Source: Eustoma russellianum (Eukaryota; Streptophyta; Magnoliopsida; Gentianales; Gentianaceae). From it: 64,000 bases of DNA. Within the stretch, counting starts at the first letter, position 1, and the number at the start of each line of letters is the position of its first letter. The notes beneath the pieces are model-generated. The model was not told the DNA's origin and made no database searches. It saw nothing but the letters and a program-made list of their open reading frames with translations. The stretch covers positions 30,885,996-30,949,995 of the forward strand of contig AP025043.1 of NCBI GenBank assembly GCA_036186865.1. The letters run 5' to 3'. A program made the translations under genes and the position numbers. This document shows, piece by piece, positions 19,697-30,255 of this stretch.

Positions 19697-22479
19697 TGTT
19701 GAGAAAAAGGGTTTGAGTGATTCATAAAATACATGATTTAAATAACGTGTGCTAAAGAAATGCATGACATAATTTATGACTTGATACGTTTTTTGTGACA
19801 AACTTCCCTTATATACTTTATATATAATGTTGCCGTACTGACAAGCCATGAAGCTTTAAAGCTTACATCAAATGGCAAACATTTGTTATGCTTGAACTAT
19901 TTTCAGGTGCCACCATTAATGAACTAAACTAGTTCATTAAGTGAAGTACTAAGTTAAATGAACTAAGTAGTTCATTAAATGGAGATATATTTCGAAAAGG
20001 AATGATGGCAACAAATTGAAGAATGTAATGTCTCCTTACTCATCCATATCACACGCCATTTATATACCTTATATATATTTATAATTTTGATAAAAAGGCA
20101 CAACAAACATATTTCGACGTACTACCGACACGTTATATATATTACGAACGTACGTTAACGTCACACCATTATACTTACCTCATATTTATGAGTATATTCA
20201 GGTCTTATATCAAATGATATAAGTCAGGGTGATGACAAAATTATTACGAGACGTTACAAGGTTATAAACCAAAAATTGTCGTATCGCGTGACAACCGAAA
20301 CTTCGTCAACGAGTCACGTACTTGCCATATATAGATGGCCAGCCCCTACACTTCAAAAATGGACACAAATTTCGTGGCTTACATGGTATATTCTGCCATA
20401 AAATCATTCCATTTTGGCACACACAAAGCACCCTCAATTAAGGCCAAATTGTAGAGATTTCAAATTCAACATTTTAGCACATGGGGCGCCACTTACACTC
20501 AGCCTTTAGAGCTGAATATTCAAGTTATTCTATGTATATTATGTGTGACATAATATATATAACATGTGCAAAAATTTTGAATTCAATCGGAGAAAAATCG
20601 CGAAATCGACAAAAGTCTAAAATTCGGTTTTCTACGAACACGACACATGGAACGTTTTTGGCATGATATATAACATGTATCTAGACACTTTTTACATATT
20701 CAATACATTCTAAAGTGTTCTAGAAAAATCAATTTAGGGCTGATTGGAATATACCATATGTGTATAACTATTGTGCACTATTTTATAAAGTTTGCAAAAA
20801 TAAAATTAAGCACATGTTCAAGCCTAGTCATACGCCTAACTCAGCCTTGATGGAGCATATGTGGAGCTTAGTTGACATCCTGATTAGCCAAGAATAAAGT
20901 ATACAAGGTTGGTGACATAAAGGAGGGAGCTACACAAGGCAATGTCTCAAACTATGTCACATGTGTGACATATGCTGAAAATTCAGCATAAGTGTGTTAT
21001 AATGGCCGGAATTTTGTAGTATAATGGTGATTAATTTGCTTCTCAATATTCAAGGAATTAATGTGTAGTAATATGGCAACATTTCAAAGTCTTGAATTGA
21101 TTTAGCACATGCTGAAAATTTCAGCATGTGTACATATGGTGGCCGATTTTATGGTCATGAATGAGACCAATTTGTTTTCCAAATTATGTAGGATTGATTG
21201 TGAGATAATTGACAATATTTTTATGAATAATTTGGCACATGTTTTAAGTGTTATTCTCAGATTTATACAGTCATCAAATGATGACAAGTCTCATCCAATG
21301 AAGGAGTGCCAAATAAGCAAGTTGATGTCATAATTATACAAGGTATTCTTCCAAGGACTTAAAAGATAATTTCCAAGGGGAAGACAAGCCAAAAGGGGGC
21401 GGCCAAGGCTAGATAAAATGAAGAAGAAGTAGTGCAAAATAGAAGACAAGTCTCACAAGTTCAAAAGTGCAAAAAGAGTCTTATATTCTCTTCTTCTACA
21501 CGTCTTTCTTCTCTTTCTCTTTCAAAGCCTATTGTATTCATATTCATACATATTGCATAGGCTTCATATAAGCCACCATACACGCCATATCATTGTGAAA
21601 GGTTGATCAAGGTGTGATCAAACTTTCATCCGCTCGGTGGTGGTGTTCGTGATCATTGTGATTGCTTGTAAGGTTTGTAAAGGGTTGGAGTTGGTGTATA
21701 ACTCCATCAATCCTGTGTGGTAAGGTGTTATTTTGTTTAGTGATAACCGAGGAAGGTGTCCTTGAAGACTGGAGTTGTTGATTTAACCGAACCAGTATAA
21801 AATTTATTGTGTTTTTTACTTTTCAGTACTTTACTTTCAGTTTCCTGCACCGTGCATCATTTTCATCACGATCGTAAAAATATCAAACGAATTTCAAAAA
21901 TCACGAAACTTTCAAAAACATAGCCACACGTTTTAAGTTTCTTTTGCGCAAGTTTCAACTCATTTGGACAAGTATAAGTCATTCAAACATCAATATATTT
22001 GAGACTAGTGCAGTCTGATTTTCAGACTTGCAAAGGTTGAGACTTTGAACGTATTTGACTTACTTCCCAAATGAATTTTTCAAAAATGTTTCTACCCAGT
22101 TAAATACATATAGAAAGGGGTTTGGCATTAAAGTTTCAGACCATTTGGAGCTACAGTTTATTCGGAATAAATTTTTTAAATCAGACTACCGTTGTTGGCA
22201 GATTTGTGCAATCTGACCACTAACGATTTTTAAAAGGGTTAAAGGTTGAATTTGGATCTGCAATTTTTAGGAGATACTCAGAACATCTGAGACTACAAGC
22301 TTTCAAAATTTCAGAATTTTTGAAGACCTTTAACCTAATTATTCAAACATCTCAAAACAGGTCCGGAAAACAGAAACTGTTTTCAGAAGTTGGGTTTTTT
22401 GGATTAAAACAATTTTAAAAACCAAATTTTCCGCACCCACTATTCAACCCCCTTCTAGTGGTGCCTTGCAGGTCCTACA
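19697..22479 (+). repeat. Copia-type LTR1
   Basis: 2783 bp, TGTTGAG to CCTACA. It contains conserved inverted repeats: twin AATGAACTA/TAGTTCATT hairpins (19918-19938 and 19957-19976), an AAGCTTTAAAGCTT palindrome near 19850, and a 25-base palindrome with CACATGCTGAA arms at 21106-21130. Small frames inside (20481-20666, 21109-21333) are also seen in LTR2 but follow the DNA similarity and show no motif. Confidence 0.92.
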
Positions 22480-22481
22480 AG

Positions 22482-22493
22482 TGGTATTAGAGC
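22482..22493 (+). promoter_or_regulatory. Primer-binding site, tRNA-iMet type
   Basis: TGGTATTAGAGC lies two bases after LTR1. It differs from the common TGGTATCAGAGC by one base. It gives plus orientation to the element. Confidence 0.88.
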
Positions 22494-22535
22494 GTAGACA
22501 CACTCACGACAAGGAGATCCAACGATCTTTGTGAG

Positions 22536-22709
22536 ATGGCAACCATTAGACACAAAACCAAGCAAGAAGGTATGTCAAGCCAAAGGCCTCCACTTCTTGA
22601 TAGTGAGGTACATTCCGATTCTGAACCATCATATCATGATTTGTATGTTCACTATCTTGAATTGCATAAGTTTGCTAAGACTCGTGCAAAAGAAAAGAAA
22701 TGCTTAATT
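22536..22709 (+). pseudogene. Gag-like ORF, 5' part (copy 1, split by insertion)
   Basis: Starts with ATG at 22536, 42 bases after the primer site. It reads MATIRHKTKQEGMSSQ and continues in frame to the insertion at 22710. The remainder resumes at 33390. The 37274 copy shows the uninterrupted order. The true gene product stops here; the annotated frame beyond 22709 is read from the inserted LTR. Relative to copy 2 it lacks a short FDSD-type repeat of the acidic stretch. Confidence 0.85.
22705..22709. repeat. Target-site duplication TAATT (left)
   Basis: TAATT precedes the LTR start TGTAGC at 22710 and is repeated at 33385-33389 directly after the other end. It marks 22710-33384 as one insertion. 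Confidence 0.93.
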
Positions 22710-23689
22710 TGTAGCACCCCGCCCGAAACCAGGGTTGCGGCTCAGCACACCCGCAGTACTCTACACCATAGAGTACAAGGCGTCGATACTATACATGTAC
22801 ATGTCGACATGAATAATGAATTGATCAGCGGAAGCATCACAATATAAACAAATCATAATCGACATGCAATGTACTACATCATAAACTGTACAAATCATCA
22901 TATACAGAATACCGAAATCTTCTATCATACATCATAATCCGAAACTTAATGCCTTCGAAGTAATCTCTCGGTATGCTCTTCGTTATCAATGGTCTATCCA
23001 GCATATCTTCAACGAGCCTGTATAGTGATACCTGTTATCTGAAAAGTTATAAATGAGGCAAGTATGAGCGATAGCCACCGACTTTTTATCGCTCAGCAAG
23101 TAGTCTTACCAGATACGACATTTGGATCATACATGGGGAGACGGGGGTAACAAATCATAATAACCATACATTTTGAGTATAATAAGCACGTCTCCTTTCT
23201 AACAAGTAAAGTATCATATCATATCAATAAACTGCTGTAAACTGGAAGCAGGTAAATAAAGAAGATTTCAAAGCATACATATCATAACAACATCTCATTC
23301 TACTTCATCCATAACATCATACTACATCCATACTTAACTCGTAATCCATACTTATACCATCTTTGCCTACCTTACATGTACTACATTTTCATACTTAACA
23401 CTACATTGTCCACTATAGTGCTGTCATATACTTAAAGAATTCTTAATCATAACTCTAAGGTAACATGGTCATGACGTGATACATAAAACATGACTTTTCA
23501 TAAAATGACTTTTCGTAAACATGACTTTTCATAAACATGACATGATTTTCATAACTTTCATAACGTGACATTTTCATAACATAAGACATAAGATTTCCAT
23601 AATTGGCTATAGCACTTTTCATAAGAATAATAACACACGACATACCGATTGATTTCCCATATAGTACATGTACGACATAAACATCATAA

Positions 23690-23830
23690 ACATATGTACA
23701 TGTACTAACGGTGACGCGCTGTGGCGGAGATCCCGTGTCCCAGACCCGGTGTTACACTCGGCCATATACGTAATCATATGCCCCTGACATCTACCACCCC
23801 GGTACCGATGTCACACTGCGAACATAACAT
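23690..23830 (-). repeat. GC-richer LTR segment in the minisatellite position
   Basis: A segment with GTGACGCGCTGTGGCGG and CAGACCCGGTGTTACACTCG stands in the same relative place as the minisatellites of the other LTRs, but with little repetition. It is repeated at about 31930-32055 in the other LTR. Confidence 0.45.
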
Positions 23831-24204
23831 GATCGTAATCATGAACATAACATAACATAACATATCGTGGGTCAATGGAATCAATCGTCTCGCGTTTATT
23901 ATTCACATGCATATGAACTTTCAGAACATGAGATGTGGCAACGTAACTTTGCAAATCTTGTTTTCATGCAACGTGAGACTTGGTTAAATAAGAGTATCTT
24001 GGTCATACTACCACTAGTAACATCACTTGCTTACTTACAGTCTACTTATCATAACTTAAAAAAAATACCATAACCATCCTTCCATAATATCAACTCTACA
24101 CATACTTCATAATTCATAACTTAAGTATCTAGGACATAAACTTCCTATTTCCTTTAACATATCATCTAGGAATTTCATAACTTATATCTTAGGCCTAATG
24201 GCCA

Positions 24205-24212
<8 letters not shown>

Positions 24213-24238
<26 letters not shown>
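24213..24238. repeat. (AT)n run
   Basis: A short alternating AT run. The matching place in the right LTR (32440-32501) is expanded to about 60 bases, showing recent slippage. Confidence 0.9.
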
Positions 24239-24249
<11 letters not shown>

Positions 24250-25133
24250 CGCATACTTAGTTATTCTATGATATTTTATATAATATCCAATACTTATTCA
24301 TTTTCATATCTTAACATATATATTATACATATATACATATGTAAACAACATAATAATATCATTCTATCATCCAAAAACTTAATGGCCGTAATCAATATTT
24401 TTTATATACATATGTAAATTCATTTTATAATATAAAAGATAATATATCCAAAACTTATTTATTTTCCTATCTTAACATATATATTATACATATATACATA
24501 TGTGTACAACCTCATAAAGTTAATTTGACATAAAAGGCCTAAGGGCCGAAAATATATCATATATATATACACCTATATATATTTGTCTTATAATATATTA
24601 TATACATCCAAACTTACTCATAATTCATCACATATTATATATTAACTATTGAAATATACTATTCATAAAAAAAAGTCAATTCAGCCAAAATTTACTTAAT
24701 GGCCGAATATACATATATACTTGTAACAATTTATATACTCTACATATATAGGTATATAAGATATTCTAAATACCATTATTCATATTTAACATATATAGGT
24801 TACTTATGTGTACATAATACATATAAAAATTATTTATAATCACAAATAGGACATAAAACCGAAATATATATATTTATATATATATATATAATACATATGT
24901 ACATAATACATAAAACATAATACACAAATACTTATTCATTTTTTCTCTTTAAAATATATATTACACAGATATATATATATACACATAAAACATATAAAAT
25001 CATATTTTAACCTTAAAATGGTCTTATGACCGAAATATATATATTGTATATATATATTTACAATCTGCCATATAAAATCATTTTATAATATATTATACAA
25101 TAGTCATATATATATATATACATCTATATGTCT

Positions 25134-25141
<8 letters not shown>

Positions 25142-25186
<45 letters not shown>
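25142..25186. repeat. (TA)n run within AT-rich LTR segment
   Basis: Alternating TA of about 45 bases, inside a longer A/T-only-like stretch (24844-25344) that gives spurious Y/I-rich frames. Confidence 0.9.
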
Positions 25187-25187
<1 letters not shown>

Positions 25188-25330
25188 TCAAAACCGTATA
25201 TACATATATTCATATATACATCTATAAATATATATACATAGAAACCGTATATATATTTGTCTATACATATATACATACATGTATATATACATTTATACAT
25301 ATAGATCCGTATATATATATATGTAGATTT

Positions 25331-25344
25331 ATACATCTATACAT
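25331..25344. repeat. LINE target-site duplication (left)
   Basis: ATACATCTATACAT occurs here and again at 28801-28814, immediately after the LINE's A tail. Fourteen identical bases are typical of target-primed reverse transcription. Confidence 0.92.
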
Positions 25345-25370
25345 CCCTAGTTACAGCGGAGGACAACTTA

Positions 25371-26213
25371 ATGCTTACAAAGGTGCCTACTGAAGAGGAG
25401 GTAAAGACATCGGTCTGGCACTTAGACCCCCATAGCGCCGCAGGCCCGGATGGATTTAACGGTAACTTTTATCGTTCTTGTTGGTCGATTATTCTCTCTG
25501 ATGTGGTTAAAGCCGTGCAGGAATTTTTCCTTGGTATCCCTCAGCCTACTGTCATGGCTAGTGCTCTAATCACATTGATCCCTAAAAAACCTTCGCCTGA
25601 CACATTTAGTGATTTTCGGCCCATCTGTCTCACTAATTTTTTGAGCAAGGTCTGCACCAGAATTATTGCTACGAGACTTAATAATTTGCTCCCAAAAATA
25701 ATCTCACCAGAGCAAACTGGCTTTCTTCCAGGCTCCGATATTTCAACGCAAGTCCTCATGGCCAGGGAGATGATACATATGTTAGATAAAGGTGGACCTC
25801 AGCTATGCCTGAAGCTAGATATGATGAAGGCTTTTGACAGAGTAAGCTGGGAATATCTGGAGAGGTTATTTCGATCTTTCGGATTCTCGGAGTTTTTCAT
25901 TCGCATCATTTTGAATCATCTGCGTGCTACAACATTGCCAGTCTTAGTTAATGGCCAGCCCTCAGCTTCTTTTCGTCCACACAGAGGTATTAAACAAGGG
26001 GATCCTTTATCCCCTCTGCTATTTATTATTTCATCTGAAGGTTTTAGCAGAGGATTAAAAGCATTAGTAGCGTCGGGTGTGTTGCAACCTTTCTGTCTTG
26101 GAAGGGTTCCTTTTACTATCACTCACTTAGCCTATGCAGATTATCTCTTGGTGTTCTTACGCGGAACTCAGCGTAATCTTTGCAGGTTTCACTCCTTCTT
26201 AACGCAATATTAA
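25371..26213 (+). pseudogene. LINE 1 reverse transcriptase
   Basis: A 280-residue frame with the non-LTR RT blocks: SVWHLDPHSAAGPDGFNG, then ITLIPKKPSPDTFSDFRPIC, TGFLPGSDIS, LDMMKAFDRVSWEYL, GIKQGDPLSPLLFI and the catalytic box. The box reads LAYADYLLVF, so the second Asp of the YADD motif is replaced by Tyr, which should abolish activity. The frame ends at a TAA at 26211-26213 inside the thumb region, and homology continues beyond it. The start is internal, because the element is 5' truncated just upstream. Confidence 0.92.
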
Positions 26214-27188
26214 AATGCCTCTGGTCAAAAGATAAATTTCCAGAAAAGTAGCTTTATTTCATCGGCTGTCATTACTCCACACCAGCGCCGTATCTATGAG
26301 TCAATCTCGGGTATGCGAGGTTCGCACCTTCCATTTTGCTATCTTAAGTCTTATTTGCATAAGGGCATCAACCGCGCGAGATATTGTGTTTCATTATTGT
26401 AGCACATAGACGATCGACTCCAGGGTTGGCATTCTAAATTATTATCTTCTGCCGGTCGACTTGTTTTGTTGCGTTCAGTTGTATCTTCTCTGCCTCTACA
26501 TATTCTCGCAGCAGGAGGCCTGCCCAAATCGGTAATTAACATAATACATCGTAAGATGGCCACATTTTATTGGGGGCGTAGGCATCATTGGGTATCATGG
26601 GCAACTATTACAACGCCCCGAGAGGAGGGCGGATTGGGACTTCGTAACCTCTGCGTGTTACAGAAAGCATATCATTGTCGTATTTGGTGGTCATATCAAC
26701 GCCAGACTACACTTTGGAGTAAATACATGTATGGCAAATATGGTAAACATGGGGATTATCTGCCTAGGCTACAGGATTCTCCCGTGTGGAAACTCATTTG
26801 CAGGATACATCCTACCTGTATTGCGCAAACTGCTGGTCAGGCAGAACATCTTACATGGACTCCAACGCTGACAGGAGAGTTCTCACTACGTAGTGCATAT
26901 GATATATGTCGATCTCCCGGTTCAACACTCCTTTCCGCAAAATTTATTTGGTTCAAGCATCATTCGCCTACCACTCAGATATTTCTTTGGCGCATATTTC
27001 ACTCGGCGCTACCTTTTGAAGACTATACTTGTAAGTTTTTCGCAGCATGCCCTACTCAATGCCCATTTTGTAAGCAGGAGTCGGCTACGGTAGATCATAT
27101 TTTCTTACACTGTTTGGGCATACGATCGATATGGAGGTATTTTGCCAGCAAGTTACACTGTCCTCTCCCAACATCCTTGAGACTCTGA
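26214..27188 (+). pseudogene. LINE 1 RT thumb and zinc-finger connector
   Basis: Homology resumes after stops at 26211 and near 26400. The frame from 26466 reads through the plant LINE connector (ATFYWGRRHHWVSW, GGLGLRNLCVLQKAYHCRIW). It ends with a CCHC-like segment, CPTQCPFCKQESATVDHIFLHC in part, known as the zf-RVT region. It ends at a stop at 27186, and the link to RNase H (27189-27398) needs frame changes. Confidence 0.85.
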
Positions 27189-27398
27189 CAATATTTATTA
27201 TCTTGGTGGTATCGCTCAACCTCTTCATCTTTCCTTGGAGTTTTACGCATTATTATCCCAGCAGTCATCACTTATAATGTGTGGCGCGCTTATGCATCTA
27301 TCGTATATGGTGAACAATACACTTTCTCGGTATCGTCCTTAAAGTTCATCATACAGTACGATAACACGATGTAGTGTAAATCAATAGCTGGATCCAAA

Positions 27399-27956
27399 TT
27401 GTTGACTGGTTTACGTCAGCCCTTTCATTGGCTTCCCCCACTTCAGAACCCACGTCCAATTCTGGTGCGCTGGAGGTTACCACCATCTGCTCGATTCAAA
27501 TTAAATACGGATGCTGCGGTTGGAAGACACTATAGTGCAGGTGGTGCTATATTACGCGACCATGCTGGTATATGTGTGGGTGCAATTTCTTTTCGCTTGC
27601 CACCAAGTTCACCTATTCACGCAGAGATACAGGCTGCAGTTTTTGGATTATTGTACTTTCTACCTCTATATCGATCGATTATCTTGGAATCAGATTGTGC
27701 GATGCTCATCTCACGGTTGTCACGCCCTCAATTAGTTCATGGGAATTATTGCCTCCGGTTGCTGCACACGTTAGTGTGTCTGCATCATCTGGACTACCAT
27801 CACATTTATCGGGAAGCAAACATGGCGGCACATTATCTTGCACAGAATGCTATGTTACACCCACGTACTCAAGTCTACAGCTCTCGCACACTTCCGCCAT
27901 TAGTGCGTAGTTCTGTCTCCTTGGATCTTTCGTCAGTGCATTTGTGGGTTCCTTGA
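27399..27956 (+). pseudogene. LINE 1 RNase H domain
   Basis: A 185-residue frame resembling the RVT_3 type of RNase H found at the C-terminus of many plant LINEs. Asp in FKLNTDAAVG, Glu in HAEIQAAVFG and Asp in LESDCAMLIS match the first three catalytic positions. The fourth is His in AAHYLAQ rather than the usual Asp. The same His is found in LINE 2. The start shown is simply the first ATG, since the domain is part of the ORF2 polyprotein. Confidence 0.88.
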
Positions 27957-27974
27957 TATATCTAACTCTTCCAT

Positions 27975-28781
27975 ATGGATTGGCACACACTGTTTTTTCC
28001 TGCCTGCACCTTTCTGGGTTCAGGCAGGTTGGGTATGCTTTGTTACCTATTGATTTTCTTTCTTCGCCTATGTTGGCTAATTATCGATAACATCGCTGTT
28101 TTCTGTCTTTATGTATGGTTTGAATATTTTCATGTCATGGTCGAGTGGACTCTGGCTGAGACGCTGGTAGGGCATTGGATCCATATGGCTAAAGTTGACG
28201 ATACCTACCATTATGCGGAGACGAGGGACTTCGCTATCCAAGCGCAAATTCATCTACTGTTGCATGTCTTCCAAAGGGATTGGCATCGATTCACTACTTC
28301 TGTCGGTACCTTATTGGATGCCGGCAGACCTGGTATGATCATCATTCCATTTACCTTCACACTTTCAGCATGTCATCTGTATCGCCCTTACTCAGTCATA
28401 CTTTTATGTTGTGCATGGACGGGATCCCATTTCTCCTTGCCCTCTAATGTTATCAACGGTGGTGTTATTTTCGACGGAACGAGTGCACTCCAACAGTGGG
28501 ACACCTCATGGCTTACTTTCATTTTGCAATTAGTGATTCCGTTTCGGATTGTACATTCTTTTATTTTACCCGATAGCGTCTATCAACATTCCATCTATAT
28601 AAATATGTACGCTTTTTCCTTCGTCAAGGTTTTATCCACAAGGGTGGTTTTACTTGACAAGGTTTTAATGCGGCATATCATATATATTTGGATGTTGGTA
28701 ATCACATATGGCTGCTATCGTCATAGTTTCTGCATTGTAATAAGGTTTTCCTCCGCCAGAAGTGAAGGATTTTGCCAATGA
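27975..28781 (+). CDS. Possible third ORF of LINE 1, hydrophobic protein
   Basis: A 268-residue open frame begins 18 bases after the ORF2 stop, in what would normally be the 3' untranslated region. The first 55 residues are strongly hydrophobic (MLCYLLIFFLRLCWLIIDN and on), like one or two membrane segments, and another hydrophobic stretch lies near residue 185 (LTFILQLVIPF). It stays open for 807 bases although ORF2 has several stops. LINE 2 has a 189-codon frame in the same position (43251-43820) with a hydrophobic N-terminus and a closely similar end. It may be a real ORF or a chance opening over conserved RNA. I do not recognise a family. Confidence 0.35.
   Translation: MDWHTLFFPACTFLGSGRLGMLCYLLIFFLRLCWLIIDNIAVFCLYVWFEYFHVMVEWTLAETLVGHWIHMAKVDDTYHYAETRDFAIQAQIHLLLHVFQRDWHRFTTSVGTLLDAGRPGMIIIPFTFTLSACHLYRPYSVILLCCAWTGSHFSLPSNVINGGVIFDGTSALQQWDTSWLTFILQLVIPFRIVHSFILPDSVYQHSIYINMYAFSFVKVLSTRVVLLDKVLMRHIIYIWMLVITYGCYRHSFCIVIRFSSARSEGFCQ
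28607..28684 (+). other. Conserved LINE 3' motif
   Basis: A segment with two copies of AAGGTTTTA (CAAGGTTTTATCCACAAGGG and then CAAGGTTTTAATGCGGCATA) is nearly identical to minus-strand 43314-43395 of LINE 2. It probably serves 3'-end recognition by the element's own reverse transcriptase. Confidence 0.65.
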
Positions 28782-28800
28782 AAATTCTTTTTTTAAAAAA

Positions 28801-28814
28801 ATACATCTATACAT
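28801..28814. repeat. LINE target-site duplication (right)
   Basis: ATACATCTATACAT, identical to 25331-25344. It follows the A run that ends at 28800. Confidence 0.92.
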
Positions 28815-28865
28815 ACATAAAAAAAATCCGTGTGTATATATATACATCTACACATCTATAAATAC

Positions 28866-28898
<33 letters not shown>

Positions 28899-30255
28899 GA
28901 TCCATGTATATATATATATATAGATCTATACACTTATACATATATATTTATATATAAACATATATATTTTATAATATACATACATTAACATAACCATGTT
29001 TGAAAGTATCAAATGTACATTAGTGTATATTTCTTTTAAACATAGATCTATACTTTCTTGAGAAGAAATCTTGAACATACTACATGATGATCCAACTTTG
29101 ATATAAACATAAATACTTAATATTTGTAAAACCATGTAGGATCTAGGAAGAATACTTGCCTTGATTTACTTTCTTACTCTTAGATGGTGATTACTTCACT
29201 TGGAGTTGAAGAACACATTTCTCCTCCTTCTCCTTGGTGTATACGGTTATGATGCCCAAAAAGGAGAGTTAGTGTACAACTTATAAAACTAATTATATGG
29301 AAGAATCAAACTTAAACTTCATAAAATTCTTACCTTACTTGCTTTTGATTCTACATGCTACAACCTTCTTTAATCTTTCTTAGTTGATGGAGTGTTGTTT
29401 AAAACTTGGTGTAGGAGTTGTTATGTGGTTTGAGATGAAGAAGAAATCATCTTCTTGCTTCTTGTAAGTATGGCCAAAAATGGAGGTAGAATGGAGGAGT
29501 TGAAGATAGAAGATGTAGTGCAATGGAGATAATAATAGAAGGTGAGAGAGAAAGGTTCTCTCCTTGAAATATTCGGTTGAATGGATGAAGAGGAAAAAGG
29601 GAAGTGAGGAATAATTGAAGTGGTGTAGAGAAAGTGAGAGAATGAAAGCAGGTGGAATAAATAATGGGATAAAATATAATTTGTCTTCCTTCTTTTGGGT
29701 ATGTAGCCGAAAGTAGTAAGGTGGGGAAGAAGAATAAACTTTCTTTGTTAAAGTGGGGGAAATGGAAAAGAAAATATAAAGAATGTGGGGTATTTCTTGA
29801 AAATAGAGTAGTAGCATGTGAAGGGGACAAAAGAAAAAGGGTTGTAAGACGTTAGACGGGGAGGGGGCGGCCATGGGGTAGGGAAGAGGGAAGGGATTTG
29901 TCCTTTATTGATATGTCTTGTAAAGCGGAATAAAATGTGATAAAAGTGTGTATTGAAGTTATCGTATCGGGTATTTTTATTTGGTTTGATTTATATTTAT
30001 CAACTTATGTTGCTACCGACTAATTTATTTAAATACTTTGTATGTCCGATACAGTCATTTGATAGTCTCATCCAGTCTCGTTATATCCGTTAACTTATCT
30101 TACGGTTATTTTTCCGAGTGTTTCTAACCCCGATATTTAATAACGACGTCTTCATTAATTCTAAATAAAAATTAAATTCCACCAAAATTTCATAAACATC
30201 GCATTTGTGTTATGTTTTCATCATTTCCACTAGCCCGGAATCTCGGGTCGTAACA

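Larger units (their letters stand above)
25345..28800 (+). mobile_element. 5'-truncated LINE 1
   Basis: A 3456-bp plus-strand LINE flanked by a perfect 14-bp duplication. It lacks ORF1, endonuclease and the first part of reverse transcriptase, as expected from incomplete reverse transcription. It retains RT, a zinc-finger-like connector, an RNase H domain and a long 3' region with a further open frame, ending in a short A run. It is related to, but distinct from, LINE 2 on the minus strand at 43179-50414. Confidence 0.92.
22710..30255 (-). repeat. 3' LTR of the nested element, with LINE inside
   Basis: Starts TGTAGCACCCCG and ends GGGTCGTAACA. It is 7546 bp, or about 4.1 kb without the LINE at 25345-28800. 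Bases 22710 to about 24843 and about 29963-30255 align closely with the right LTR. The middle (AT-rich 24844-25344, and 28815-29960) has no counterpart there. 29380-29880 is purine-rich on the plus strand, and the long minus-strand frames it yields are low complexity. A terminal hairpin lies at 22756-22776. Confidence 0.88.

Noticed and set aside
23867..24073. 68-codon plus-strand ORF also present at 32104-32355
   Set aside because: Present twice because it lies in both LTRs of one element; no protein motif and antisense to element transcription.
25124..25336. 70-codon minus-strand ORF rich in Y and I
   Set aside because: It is read from TA and ATAC simple sequence in an LTR.
29380..29874. 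164-codon minus-strand ORF (and an overlapping 127-codon frame)
   Set aside because: Low-complexity S/F/L/P translation of a pyrimidine-rich LTR stretch; overlapping frames are both open because of base composition.
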